From Venturia oleaginea (Eukaryota; Ascomycota; Dothideomycetes; Venturiales; Venturiaceae), in the NCBI GenBank assembly GCA_013176395.1, contig JABMLP010000014.1, positions 868,001 to 932,000 of the forward strand: 64,000 bases of DNA. Direction: 5' to 3'. Every line of letters starts with the position of its first letter. Positions within the stretch are counted from its first letter, which is position 1. The notes under the pieces were generated by a model that was not told where the DNA came from, searched no databases, and worked only from the letters and a program-made list of their open reading frames with translations. The translations under genes were made by a program, and so were the position numbers. This document shows positions 10,788 to 20,688 of this stretch, piece by piece.

Positions 10788-13700
10788 TCAGAATGAGGGC
10801 CATGGAATCGCGTCAATCATGATGCCCAGGGCGGCCCTGAAGTTTTCGAATGTGGGCCTTGGCAGGCCTTTGGTGAGGCCGTCGGCGACCATCTTTGCAG
10901 TCCGTATGTACTTGAGAATGATGGAACCTTTGGCGACCTTCTCTCGAATCCAGTGATGCTTTGCGTTCATAGCCTTGTTGCGGCCGTGTGATTGTGGGTT
11001 CTTGGCGAGAGCAATGGCGCCTTGATTGTCAGCATAGATGACTGTAGTGGTAGGACCGAATTCGGGGTTGATCTCGTGAAGTAGTCGCTGCAGCCAAATG
11101 GCCTCTTTTGCTGCATTCGTTTGACCAATGTATTCGGCCTCACAAGTGGAGAGTGACACTGTAGCTTGTCGTTTGGATGACCAGCTAATTGCTCCACTGC
11201 CGATGTTGCAAAGATATCCAGATGTTGATCGCCTTGTACCGACGTCGCCAGCCCAGTCAGAGTCAGTGAAGCCTACCAGGTTTTCGAGTTCACCTTTGTA
11301 GACGAGTGAGGCAGAGATGGTACCTTTGAGGTAGCGAAAGATGTCTTCCACCAAGGACCAATGTGCGATGGTTGGATTGGCCGCAAAGCGACTGACGAGA
11401 GAGACTGCAAAGGCAATATCAGGCCGGGTACCGAGCATTGCATATATGAGTGACCCGACAGCGGATTGATATTTAGTTCTGAACTGAGGGTCTGCACGGT
11501 AGTCTTCTTTGGCGGGTTCAGGGCGGCAAGATGGGTTGATTGGAATGGGTTTTGGATAACAATCGGAGAAGGCATGATCCTCGAGAATCTTCGTGATGTA
11601 TGCAGTTTGGGTAATTGCAATTGAGCGATTCTGACGATCCCTCTGAAGTGCCATGCCGAGATAGAACTTTGCCGGCCCTAGGTCAGTCATCTGAAAGCGC
11701 TTGTGCAAGGCATCTTTCAGAAGATTGATCTCGTTCATATCGGGCCCAACAAGCAGAAGATCGTCAACATAGATAGCGACGAACAGCTGTCCTTTGTGGA
11801 AGACACTGAAGTCACTATCTAGCATTGAGAACCCGAGAGAGACAAGGAATGCGGATAGAGTTTCATACCAAACCCTAGGTGCCTGCTTGAGGCCGTATAA
11901 TGCACGATTGAGCCGACAGTAGTCATCACCAACCTCGAAGCCACGAGGTTGACAAACGAAGATAGTTTCATCAACCTCGCCATAGAGAAAGGCAGTTTTG
12001 ACGTCCATCTGCTCAATCTCCCAGTCAAGGGAGGCAGCAATAGCAAAGAGAGCTTTGTATGTCATCGGCCTTACCACAGAGGCAACGGTATCATGGAAGT
12101 TAATGCCGAATTCCTGCTCGAAACCTCTCACCACGTATCTTGCCTTAAATCTCAGCACAGTGCCGTCGGCACCGCGCTTCAATTTGAACACCCATTTACC
12201 CGTCAGTGGCCTTGCGCCCTCTGGGAGTGTTGTGAGTGTCCAGACGTTGTTGTCATCTATTGAATGCATCTCCTACTTCATCGCCTTGAGCCATTGAGGA
12301 GCATAAGGTGATGACATGGCTTGATTGTATGTTGTAGGCTCGAATGGCTCAGTAGAGGCTGCGAGGCTTAGGAAGGAGAGGAGGCAGTAGGCAGAGGATT
12401 TGGCGATATTGGCGTGAAAGGCGAGGGTTGCTTGCTCCTCAGTAAGAACAATAGGTTCGCGATCGTGGGTAGGCTTATATTCATCAATGAGCTTCGCAAT
12501 TTCTGTGGCTTTGTTGACGCTGTACAGGCCAATAAATGAGTTAAGGCCTGCAGCCTCACGGGCTCTCTTGCTTGGGCGATCTGGGCGACGTGTTCTCACC
12601 GCGACGGAGTGGGATTCTCGTGGTGGCGCGTCACCCATCACTGATGGAGGGTCAGAGAGGTTAGAGGAGTCAGAGTTTTCAGAATCTGGGAGAGTAGCCT
12701 CTTCGCGAGCTGGTGGCTCAACGCGTTGAGGGGTTGGTGAGCGAGAGAGATGACCAGGTTGTTTAATGGGTGTGGTTGAGATGGGGAGTTGATGATGATA
12801 AGTGATAGGTTGGCGGCGCTTGATGGATTCGTCGGCGTGAAAGGTTGATGTACGAATGATGCGACCATTTTCGAGCAAGACTTTGTAGATGCTGTGGCCA
12901 TCGAAGCCAACGAATTTGCCTGCTAGGGAGCGATCTGTGAAGCCTTTGGTCTTCCTTGTGATGGCCCAGCCGTTGCTACCAAAGATGAGCATATTGGAGA
13001 CTGCGGGAGCAATGGAGGTCCAGGCCTCAAAGATGGTCATTGTAAGGCTGGGATGGGGTCCTAAGACGCGTACAAAGTTGGCGTAGGCATATGCGAGAGG
13101 CCAGTACTTGGTAGGAAGTTGTGAGGCAATCATCATAGGGTTTGCCATTGACGAGATGACGCCGTTGAAGCGCTCGGATCGAGGATTCTGCTCAGGATTG
13201 TATGGAGTCGTGCAGTGGTGAGTGATTCCCTGAGAGAGAAGTACGGCTTCATCTGCTGATTTAACGTATTCTCCTCCATTGTCAGTTTGGTAGAAATGAA
13301 TTCGCATAGTAGCAGTCTCGTGGGTGAGCTTGAATTGCTGGAAGAGAGCAAACACCTCATCTTTATGCTTCATGAAATGGACCTCAGAATAGCCAGTATA
13401 GTCATCAATGAAGCTGACAACCCATAGTTCTCCGCGAAAACCACGCGTTGGGTAGGGCCCAGTGACATCTGAATGGATTAGATCGAGTTTGAAGCGCCCT
13501 CTCATGATGTGACCAGTGTGAGGTGTCCTCTTCATCTTCCCAAGCATGCAGGCTTCGCATGGAGGTTGGCGATCGATAGGTCTTGAGAGGTCCATTCCTG
13601 TCACCATCTTTTCGAGAGCGCGAATGCGTGGAGGACTGATGTGTGCAAGCCTTTCATGCCAGAGTTGTAATGTATCTGAATTGATGGCTGCAAAAGATAC

Positions 13701-15041
13701 GGGTTGACGGCGAAGATGGAGAGGGAAGACGCCATTGACGCGACCGGTGGTGAATGTGAACTTGTCTGGGATATAGATTTTGAAGCCTGATGTGTCAACT
13801 GAGAAGTTGACGCCTTTAGAGAGAAGTTGGTCAAAGGAAAGCAGATTAACACCTGCCTCAGGGCAATGTTCGACTCCATGAAAGTCTACAGGGCGAAATG
13901 AGCCTTTGGTAGTGGTGACCCAGAGTCTGACTGTGCCTGTACCGATGACTTTTGCTGTAGAGCCAGAGAGACCACTGAATTGACGCTGTTGAGATGGAGG
14001 AAGGGCGCAATATTCGACGAATGCAGAGCGATCTCAGGTAAGGTGACGGCCGCAGGCGCTGTCCAGCAGCCATTGGTGAAGAAGGTCAGTCCAAGGGAAG
14101 TCCTCTCGAGCCATTAAGGCGGTAACTTTCTTGGTATCTGGCTTCTTGGTGTCTTTGGTATCAGCGCGAGGTCTCTTCTGTTGATTCTGGTTGCCTTTCT
14201 GATTGTGAAAGCATTCGTGCTTGGTATGGAATGCGCGGTTGCATTTGGTACAGTAAGATGCGTGGATTTTGACTGTATCACCGATGACTTCTTCGCTGTA
14301 CACGCCTTTTCGCACAAAGGTAGTTGGAAGGGAAGGAATGGAGGGTTGAATGACCATTGCAGCGACTGTAGAGTGGGTGTTAAGATGACTACGCTCCTCG
14401 TTCCTGACGCGATGAACGGTTTCTTCGAAGGAGATTGGGTCATTCTTTTCAGTCTTGAGGATGTTGGCAGTCTGATTGAAGGTACTGATAAAGGTATCGA
14501 AGGCAGGGCCAAGGTTACCTAGGTAATGTTGGACGATAAAGGGTACTGGAAGCACGACGTCTGAGTTGAGTTCGTCGAAGGCGCGGATAATACGTCTGAA
14601 GTCTTCGGTGTAGGAAAGAAGGTCTGGAGAGTTCGAATATGAGAGGTTGTTCCATTCCCTGCATAGTTCTGCGAATGTGCCGGCGCCCTGAGGTCTGAAT
14701 CTCTTAAGCAGCTCATCGCAGAGCTTCTTGACAGTGTCAGACTTAGGATCCTTCACCCAGGACTTAGCTTCTGTTCCGAGACGCGTGCGAAGGGCGGAGA
14801 GAGCAAGTCTTTGTGATTTCTTCCATACGACCGATAAGTCTGGGGTTGTAGAGTTTCGAGTAGTGACGCCTTCGACGGTAGGAGGTAAGATGGGATTGTC
14901 AAGGATAAGTTCGAAATCCTGGTGGAGAAGATAGGTGTCCACCAGTTCAATCCACATAGTAACAGAATAACCATCCTGAAGTATTGGTATGTCTTTGAAT
15001 TTGAAGGATCCAGAGCCGAATCCGGCTTGAGTTTCAGCCAT
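10788..15041 (-). pseudogene. Copia Gag-Pol polyprotein with two in-frame stop codons
   Basis: One frame runs from ATG at 15041 to a stop at 10788 (1418 codons), interrupted only by TGA at 14034-14036 and TAG at 12273-12275. Domains in order: Gag (UBN2-like, WIELVDTYLL); CCHC knuckle (CTKC, FHTKHEC); protease active site WLLDSACGRHLT just before the TGA; pre-integrase motif LWHERLAH with CEACMLGK; integrase core (HSDVTGPYP, TDNGGEY, PEQNPRSER); RT (DVKTAFLYG, YVDDLLLVG); RNase H (TDSDWAGD, STCEAEY). No frameshift is seen. The first stop truncates the protease, so this copy should not make enzyme unless the stops are read through. LTR identity suggests the lesions are recent or were inherited from a template copy mobilised by enzymes supplied in trans. 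Confidence 0.9.
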
Positions 15042-15097
15042 GAGTGTAGATTGAGAATATGAAGACTTAGTGATTGTATCGCATCGTCGCAGTCGAG

Positions 15098-15462
15098 GAG
15101 ATTTGGCTTAAGTTTCAGCCATGAGTGCTTGTCTGCTCACCGTCGTAGCGGGTCACGGAGACATGATCGAGAGATTTGGCTTAAGTTTCAGCCATGAGTG
15201 CATGTCTGCTCACCGTCGTAGCGGGTCACGGAGACATGATCGGGACATCTGGCTTAAGTTTCGGCCATGAGTGCATGTCTGCTCACCGTCGTAGCGGGTC
15301 ACGGAGACATGATCGAGAGATCTGGCTTAAGTTTCGGCCATGAGTGCATGTCTGCTCACCGTCCTAGCGGGTCACGGAGACGTGACCGAGAGATCTGGCT
15401 TAAATTTCAGCATTGATTGCATGCCTGCTCACCGTCGTAGCGGGTCACGGAGACATCGAAGA
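15098..15462 (-). repeat. Five-unit 73-bp tandem array in the copia leader
   Basis: Units start at 15098, 15171, 15244, 15317 and 15390, with few differences between them except in the last. On the coding strand each unit contains a copy of the sequence around the gag start codon. Four of the units contain ATG-GCT/GCC-GAA-ACT-TAA, a four-codon mini-ORF at 15108-15122, 15181-15195, 15254-15268 and 15327-15341. The gag start at 15041 has the same context, but the fifth codon is CAA instead of TAA. Each unit also holds a potential stem (GTCTnCTCACCG facing CGGGTCACGGAGAC). The array therefore places several upstream ORFs between the 5' LTR and gag. Confidence 0.9.
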
Positions 15463-15750
15463 CCACTTAGCTAATGCAAGGATTTGTATGAGCGATAGGA
15501 ACTGTACGGGTGATATTTCTGACGTGTAGGGGAGCGAGAGACCTGAGAAGCGGCGTGAACAGGGCTTGTAGTAACTAGAAGCGCAATCGACGAGGTTCTG
15601 AGATTTGTCGTGTGCCTTGACGTGAGAGAGATCAGCGGGAGGGTTCGAATGGGTCATAGAAAGCCGTTGGCCGCGTGGTGATTCAACACCAAGGAATCTG
15701 CTTTGCGTGGTAGGTCAAATTATATATGGGCACAGCGGTAGTGCAAGCCC

Positions 15751-15762
15751 GGGCTCATAACC
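15751..15762 (-). promoter_or_regulatory. Copia primer-binding site, initiator tRNA anticodon-arm type
   Basis: The bases next to the 5' LTR read GGTTATGAGCCC on the element strand. They are complementary to GGGCTCATAACC, the sequence expected for the anticodon arm of initiator methionine tRNA (CAU anticodon followed by AACC). Copia-type elements are known to prime from an internal half of this tRNA instead of its 3' end. The match is by recognition; the host tRNA is not in the window. Confidence 0.7.
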
Positions 15763-15891
15763 TGTCAAAAGGTAGATGAAGCAGACTGAAGTCTGAATTG
15801 ATGATCGTGGGCATGCCCATATATATACACGATTGAGGGGCTCGTGCTCAAGCTAGTACAAATGAGGTGAATGAAATGAGTTCATTTGACA
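15763..15891 (-). repeat. Copia 5' LTR (129 bp)
   Basis: Identical to the 3' copy and flanked on its outer side by the CATCG target duplication. At 129 bp it is short, even for fungal copia elements. Confidence 0.95.
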
Positions 15892-16560
15892 CATCGGAGG
15901 CAGAGCTAGACGATACGATCGAAACTAGACTCGAGAGAGGGCGTTGGCCGGATGTGCCTATAGAGATGGTCCCCAACGGAGGAATGCAACGGCAACGGCA
16001 ACGGCCTCCATCTCTTTAGGGTTAATAAACGCCGAACGATCGGGCGGTTCAACAATAGTTCAACGGCACTGTGAGATCGAAAGCGGTGAGCCCCATCGGA
16101 GGCAGAGCCAGACTATACGATCGTAACTAGACTCGAGAGGGCGTCAGCCAGAAGTACCTATAGAGATGGTCCCCAACGGAGGAATGCAACGGCAACGGCA
16201 ACGGCCTCCATCTCTTTAGGGTTAATAAACGCCGAACGATCGGGCGGTTCAACCATAGTTCAACGGAACTGTGAGATCGAAAAACGGTGAGCCCCATCGG
16301 AGGCAGAGCTAGACGATACGATCGAAACTAGACTCAAGAGAGGGCGTCGTCCGGATGTGCCTATAGAGATGGTCCCCAACGGAGGAATGCAACGGCAACG
16401 GCAAAGGCCTCCATCTCTTTAGGGTTAATAAACGCCGACCGATCGGACGGTTCAACAAGAGTTCAGCGGAACTGTGAGATCGAAAGCGGTGAGCCCCATT
16501 GGGGGCAGAGCCAGGCGATACGATCAAACTGGACTCGAGAGAGGGCATCGGCCAGGCCGT
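15892..16560 (-). repeat. Three tandem RNase H-derived units of about 200 bp
   Basis: The block CCTATAGAGATGGTCCCC recurs at 15958, 16157 and 16360, each followed by a (CGGCAA) run, a segment encoding the RNase H EMEAVAVAFLRWG region, and the end of the RT/RNase H frame. The parental sequence is at about 16500-16830 inside the RT/RNase H frame. Each unit fuses two parts of that parent with an internal deletion, so amplification followed a deletion. A fourth unit lies beyond the copia insertion. Confidence 0.85.
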
Positions 16561-18148
16561 TAGCCGTAGATGGAAGCCAGCGGGCTTCGATAACAATATC
16601 ACAGGCAGCGGCCTGAGTAACAATAGTGCGGAGATGGGTGTTGCTCTCACCACGAACAGCCTCCTTCGTCAACCCGGCCACGGCCGTAGAGTTGTCACAG
16701 TGGATAACGACCCGATTATGTGCCCAGAGAGATGGTCCCCAACGGAGGAATGCGACGGCAACGGCCTCCATCTCCTTAGGGTTGATAAACGCCGAACGAT
16801 TGGACGGTTCAGAAATAAAAGCATGCTCGATTGCGATACTGTTGGTGTAATCCCCCCAAGAGACATCGGTCTCAGAGGACTCGAAAAAGAAGCCGCCGAG
16901 GCTTTGTTGTCCGGAGGCATCAGTAAAAAGGTGGAAACAACGGCGCTTTCGGTAATCGAAGAAGTAGACCCCGTTGGTTAGCTCGAGCGCACGGAGCCAC
17001 CAGAGAAGGTCGTCTCGTACACCACTAGGCAGGGCTCGGCGAAAGTGCCGATTGACTTCTCCGTATGCTCCGCTCAGGTAGTCCCAGATCGATCGAGTGT
17101 AAACCCGGCCAAGGCGGATGACGGCACTGGCCCAACTGAGCCGCCCGGCGAGGGACTTCGTATCCCGGAGCCGCGGCCTTGTCTCGGAGAGGTGATCACG
17201 GATAGCCTGGATCAAAGAATCTCTCTTCTCGTCGGAGAGACGCAGTTCCAAGCGTACCGTATCAACCAGAAGACCTAATATCTCGACGGCCGTGCCGACC
17301 ACGTCTTTGGCATCCTTGCGAGGAATCCCAAGTCGATCGGTGGTCTTGATCCAGAGTTCCGCAACGCGGTCCGAAATTTCTTGAGACGTACATACAAACA
17401 TAAAATCATCAAGGTAGTGCTCGATCGCGGTAGGGATACTGCGCGTGCTGGCCTGCTCGTCGAGAGCCCAATGGAGACCTTCCGCAAAGAGATTGAAGAT
17501 AAATGGCGCAGTCCTGAGACCGAAAGGGAGGCAGAGTTCTTGATAATTGAGGCCGTTGAGGCAAAACCCAAGATACCGGGACGAGATGAGATCCACAGGG
17601 ATGTTGCGAAAAGCGTGCGCAATGTCGCGTTTCATTAGAAGACAGCCCCGGCCTGTACGAAGGACGTGCTGAACAATTCTGTCGACTCTGGTGTATTGTA
17701 GCTTGCCAAACACGCGTGGAATGGCATCGTTGACTGAAGTTTGGGGCGGCCAAGAGAGGTCGTGGATCCGGCGTAAGGTTCCGTCTTGTTTTGGGACCAT
17801 CCCAAGAGGAGCGATAAACAGGCCCGGGTCTGTAGAGATAGCCAATCGGCCGGCGGCCAGCTCCTTCGCAACGTAGCCCGTAGCTTCGGCTACGGTCGCC
17901 TCGTCGGAGAAGTAGTTGTTCGAAACGCCGCGTACGCGAATCGTATGAGGCTCGCAGATACCGATGGAGGCGCCGTACGTGAGTATACCAACTAGGTTAG
18001 TCACCAGTGTGCGCTCTGGATATCCTGAGAGGAGGCTTATCCAGCCAAGAGGCTTGAAAGGCGACCTATTCTCAGGCAGCGGCGGGCCATCGGGTTGGAA
18101 TACAGCAAACAAGGGCTCCGTATTCGACCGGAACTCGTCCTGTGGCTG
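16463..18148 (-). pseudogene. DIRS reverse transcriptase/RNase H
   Basis: A 560-codon frame without internal stops. RT motifs: LLMKRDIAHAFRNIP, LPFGLRTAPFIFN and the catalytic YLDDFMFV. RNase H follows with TDASGQQSLGGFF, NPKEMEAVA, HCDNSTAVAG and ADALSR, the arrangement of DIRS-type pol. The frame is continuous with the Gag frame upstream except for TAG at 18149-18151, so Gag and RT may have been one product expressed by stop readthrough, or the TAG marks the normal ORF1 end with RT translated separately. The core looks intact, but the element as a whole is broken. Confidence 0.85.
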
Positions 18149-19080
18149 CTATTTGGCGGCCTTGAGAGGGTCGGTCTCCGCCTTAGGCCTTGAAGCCTTC
18201 TTCGGACAAGCGGTGGCGGGATGGTATTGCTTGCAAGTGGTACAGACATGTGAGCGATTGCACGACTCACCCCATGTACATGCTCCTCTGTTATAGCTAA
18301 GGCAGGTCTCGTTTTTGAGGGACGAGTCGCTGCGCTTTCGCTTCTCAGAGCTCTTCGAAGCTGTACGAGCAGCTGCCGACTGAAGCTTTGCCATTAATTG
18401 TTGAGCCTCGAGATGAGCCTTCGACGTAAGTGGATTGCAGAAGCGATCCTGAAAGGCATAGCTGAGGTTCCAGTGGCTCGCCGTGGTAATACCGCGCTGG
18501 ATTACTTCGGCGTGGAATGTGAAGACCAAGAGGCGCACGGAGGCCCAGTCGTAGTGTAGGCGCAAAGCCTCGACCTTGGCGCGAAAGGTATTGATGGCTT
18601 CGTACGTTGCAGCGCTCAAAGTAGGAAAGAGATTATAGAGGAGGCCGTACTGTTATCCGGCTCAGTCGCCCCCGGACGACTGGTGCCATACGGTAGTTCG
18701 AGTAAAGAGCCCTCCCTAGTTCTCGCAAGGCGCGCCGCGGCTTCTTCGCGTTTGACCTGCATCTGGAGGTCGTGCTCCTCCTTTTTGCGGTCCATCCTTA
18801 GCCTGTGAGCCTCTACGGCGCGAGCCTCAGCGGCCTGGGCATTGTTGATCGCGACCTGTTCGAGGGTCAGAGCTAGAGGCGGTGCCCGTGGCGGGGCGAA
18901 CGTGGGCTGAGTTTGAGTAGGTGTCATCTCGCCGCTAATGGGTGTAAGAGACCGTGAAGATGACCTCTGGGTCTCGAAGACAATAGGGGGGGATCGGGTA
19001 CGAGAGGAGCGAGTAGAGTGACCCGGTGGTAGGAATAAGTTGATAGGAACCGACGCGGTGATATCCTTCTTCGGAGGCAT
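18149..19080 (-). pseudogene. DIRS Gag-like protein with CCCH-type zinc motif
   Basis: ATG at 19080 opens a frame rich in Ser/Pro/Thr, followed by an Arg/Glu/Ala coiled-coil-like helix (RMDRKKEEHDLQMQVKREEA). A frame change at about 18655 leads into a second segment (SAATYEAINTFRAKVEALRL) ending in a zinc motif CLSYNRGACTWGESC, then NRSHVC and CTTCKQYH. Such CCCH-like Gag tails are typical of DIRS ORF1 proteins. The frame change is most simply a one-base indel. The ORF ends in TAG, directly in frame with the RT. Confidence 0.7.
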
Positions 19081-19336
19081 AAAGAAAGCGGTACAACTAC
19101 TTTAAAATCGTTAGCAGGTCAGCTCTGTTAATAAGTACAGAGCCCTAGGGATGCCAAGGAGCTCTTTGGAAGGGATTTCTGATGCTAGTGCAATATAACG
19201 ATGCCCAAGACGTCGTCGAGGCCAGCGGTGTACTTGAAAAGTCTGTCGAGAAGCGGTGAACGGCTAAGCGCGGCGCGCGCAGCGGCGGGAAAGACTCGTA
19301 GGACGATAAGGAGAGTATCGGGATGAAGGACGAGTC
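19081..19336. other. Junction between DIRS 5' side and LINE 3' side
   Basis: This stretch must hold the 5' end of the DIRS element and the 3' end of the LINE fragment. No clear terminal repeat or A-rich tail could be defined. It contains a GC-rich run near 19265-19290. Confidence 0.35.
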
Positions 19337-20688
19337 CTACAACAACAATCTAGATACAAGACGAGCCTCAGAGGGCTCAGAAGTCGTGCGATATGCGAGA
19401 TCGCCGTGTTGTTGTTGTCGCTTGGTCGGACGAGGCCCTTGCTCCACCAGATAGACACTAGCAGTAAGACAGGGCAGGATATTATTGTCGAGCATCCACC
19501 TAGCAGCAGCCTTGCATCCCTTGCTGGTATTGAGTGCCGTATGTATCGATGTTGTACCAGTTTCGCTCCTCAGATGGTCTCTATTGTATCTAGGGCAGAA
19601 GTCGAATACATGGATTAGTGTCTGGTGTCGCCATCTACACGCGCATTCCGGGGTTATCCCTGGCACGTGTATCGCTGCCAGCCAGGACCGGAGTCCCAAT
19701 ACCTCTGTTCTCATCAAAAACATCGCTGTAGCTTCAAGTTTCGTAAGGCCATCGTACAGTCCCAGTGTCTCGTTCTCCCACTCCTTAGACCAAGCGCACC
19801 GGCCTTGTTCCTTCTTTTCTCCTCCCACCTTGCCCTCTCTGTCTCCTCCAGCAGCGCGGAGATTTTGGAGGGCAGCCTATATTTATGCAGGTTTCCCCTC
19901 CTTCGAGCTCTCTTTCTCCTATTTTCGGCTCCCAGTTCCTCAGCGTCGGGCCTTCCTCGCTCCCTTCTTGTCCTGGCAATGGCCCGTCTCTAGTTGTAGG
20001 GTCCCACTTCATGTTTAGGTCTCCCTAGCGTTGGTCTTGGTGGCGGGAGGTTGGGGTTATTCCTAACGGTATGAATGGGTCGTCGACCCTGTCTTGGCTC
20101 TGGCTCCGGTCCTCCATAGTATAAGTTGGGTAGCTTTGCGGAAGCATACTGAGGCATTTCGTTGGACTGCTTCTCCCGTAGTGCTAGTCTAGCAGCTCCC
20201 ATCTCTGCCGGTATCTCCGGTCGCCGGGGAAGTACCCTGGGTTTTCCTCTCCTCCTTCTCCTCCTTGGTGGTGGGGGGACAGCCTCCATGTCCTTCCACA
20301 TGAGTTCAACAGTGTGTTGTATCTCTCTTTCCACCGGATGGACCTTTACCGCTCCCACTCGTTCCAGGACGAGCTGCTTCACGTATAGATCCATCGGCTG
20401 GACCGATGTCTCCCTTTCCAGCGCAACAACGGGGGTTCGCCTGTAGCCCCCGGTTACCTTCCTAAGGCAGTCCCTCTGGAATCTTGCCAATCGCTTCATG
20501 TGCGGTGCCCGCATAATATCTCCAGCTCGGTCATTGCATCCCCACGCCTGGATTCCATATAGGAGGGTGGGTCTTACCACTGCTATATAAATGAGTCTGG
20601 ACCTCCGCAATGCCAGATGTTGGCTTATATCCTTGTAGATAGAGCCGCAAAGGTAGCGAGCCTTTGCCCTTTTTAGCCTGGCCTTCAA
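19337..20688 (-). pseudogene. 3' fragment of a Tad-like LINE ORF2
   Basis: The frame from about 20688 encodes the region after the RT palm (LIYIAVVRPTLLYGIQAWG, RFQRDCLRKVTGGYRRTP, VALERE), characteristic of fungal Tad-clade non-LTR elements. It runs through a Pro/Arg-rich stretch, meets a TAG near 19990, and after a frame change continues in LTKLEATAMFLMRTEVLGL and a C-terminal zinc-like motif (ECACRW, then HVFDFCPRY). No RT catalytic motif or endonuclease is present upstream, so the copy is 5' truncated, which is common for LINE insertions, and decayed. Confidence 0.75.

Larger units (their letters stand above)
10493..15891 (-). mobile_element. Complete Ty1/copia retrotransposon with identical LTRs
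   Basis: The element is bounded by two 129-bp LTRs that are identical base for base and start TGTCAAA and end TTTGACA. The host sequence CATCG is duplicated at 10488-10492 and 15892-15896. Inside, on the minus strand, are a primer-binding site, a leader with a 73-bp tandem array, a single Gag-Pol frame in the copia order (Gag, protease, integrase, RT, RNase H) and a G-rich polypurine tract. Identical LTRs indicate recent insertion or recent gene conversion. Two in-frame stops interrupt the polyprotein. Confidence 0.95.
9531..19080 (-). mobile_element. Decayed DIRS-type retrotransposon, interrupted by a copia element
   Basis: On the minus strand the order is Gag with a CCCH-type zinc motif, reverse transcriptase with RNase H, and a tyrosine recombinase. 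This is the gene set and order of DIRS elements, which integrate with a tyrosine recombinase instead of a DDE integrase; no aspartic protease or DDE integrase is visible for this element. All three coding parts are damaged. A copia element is inserted between RNase H and recombinase, and pieces of the RNase H region are tandemly repeated on both sides of the insertion. The terminal repeats were not identified, so the outer limits are those of the coding parts. Confidence 0.75.

Noticed and set aside
12270..12275. The TAG between copia integrase and RT as a normal ORF boundary
   Set aside because: The frame is identical on both sides and copia elements normally encode one polyprotein; a nonsense change is simpler, though readthrough is not excluded.
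15098..15462. Regular 73-bp repeats as a CRISPR-like array
   Set aside because: The repeats are contiguous with no unique spacers, lie in a eukaryotic retrotransposon leader and are copies of the gag start.
15636..15650. GGGTTCGAAT as the B box of a tRNA gene
   Set aside because: No matching A box or cloverleaf could be drawn around it, and it lies within the copia leader.
9531..19080. The DIRS region as a Crypton DNA transposon (tyrosine recombinase only)
   Set aside because: The RT/RNase H and Gag with the same orientation and decay state indicate a DIRS retroelement.
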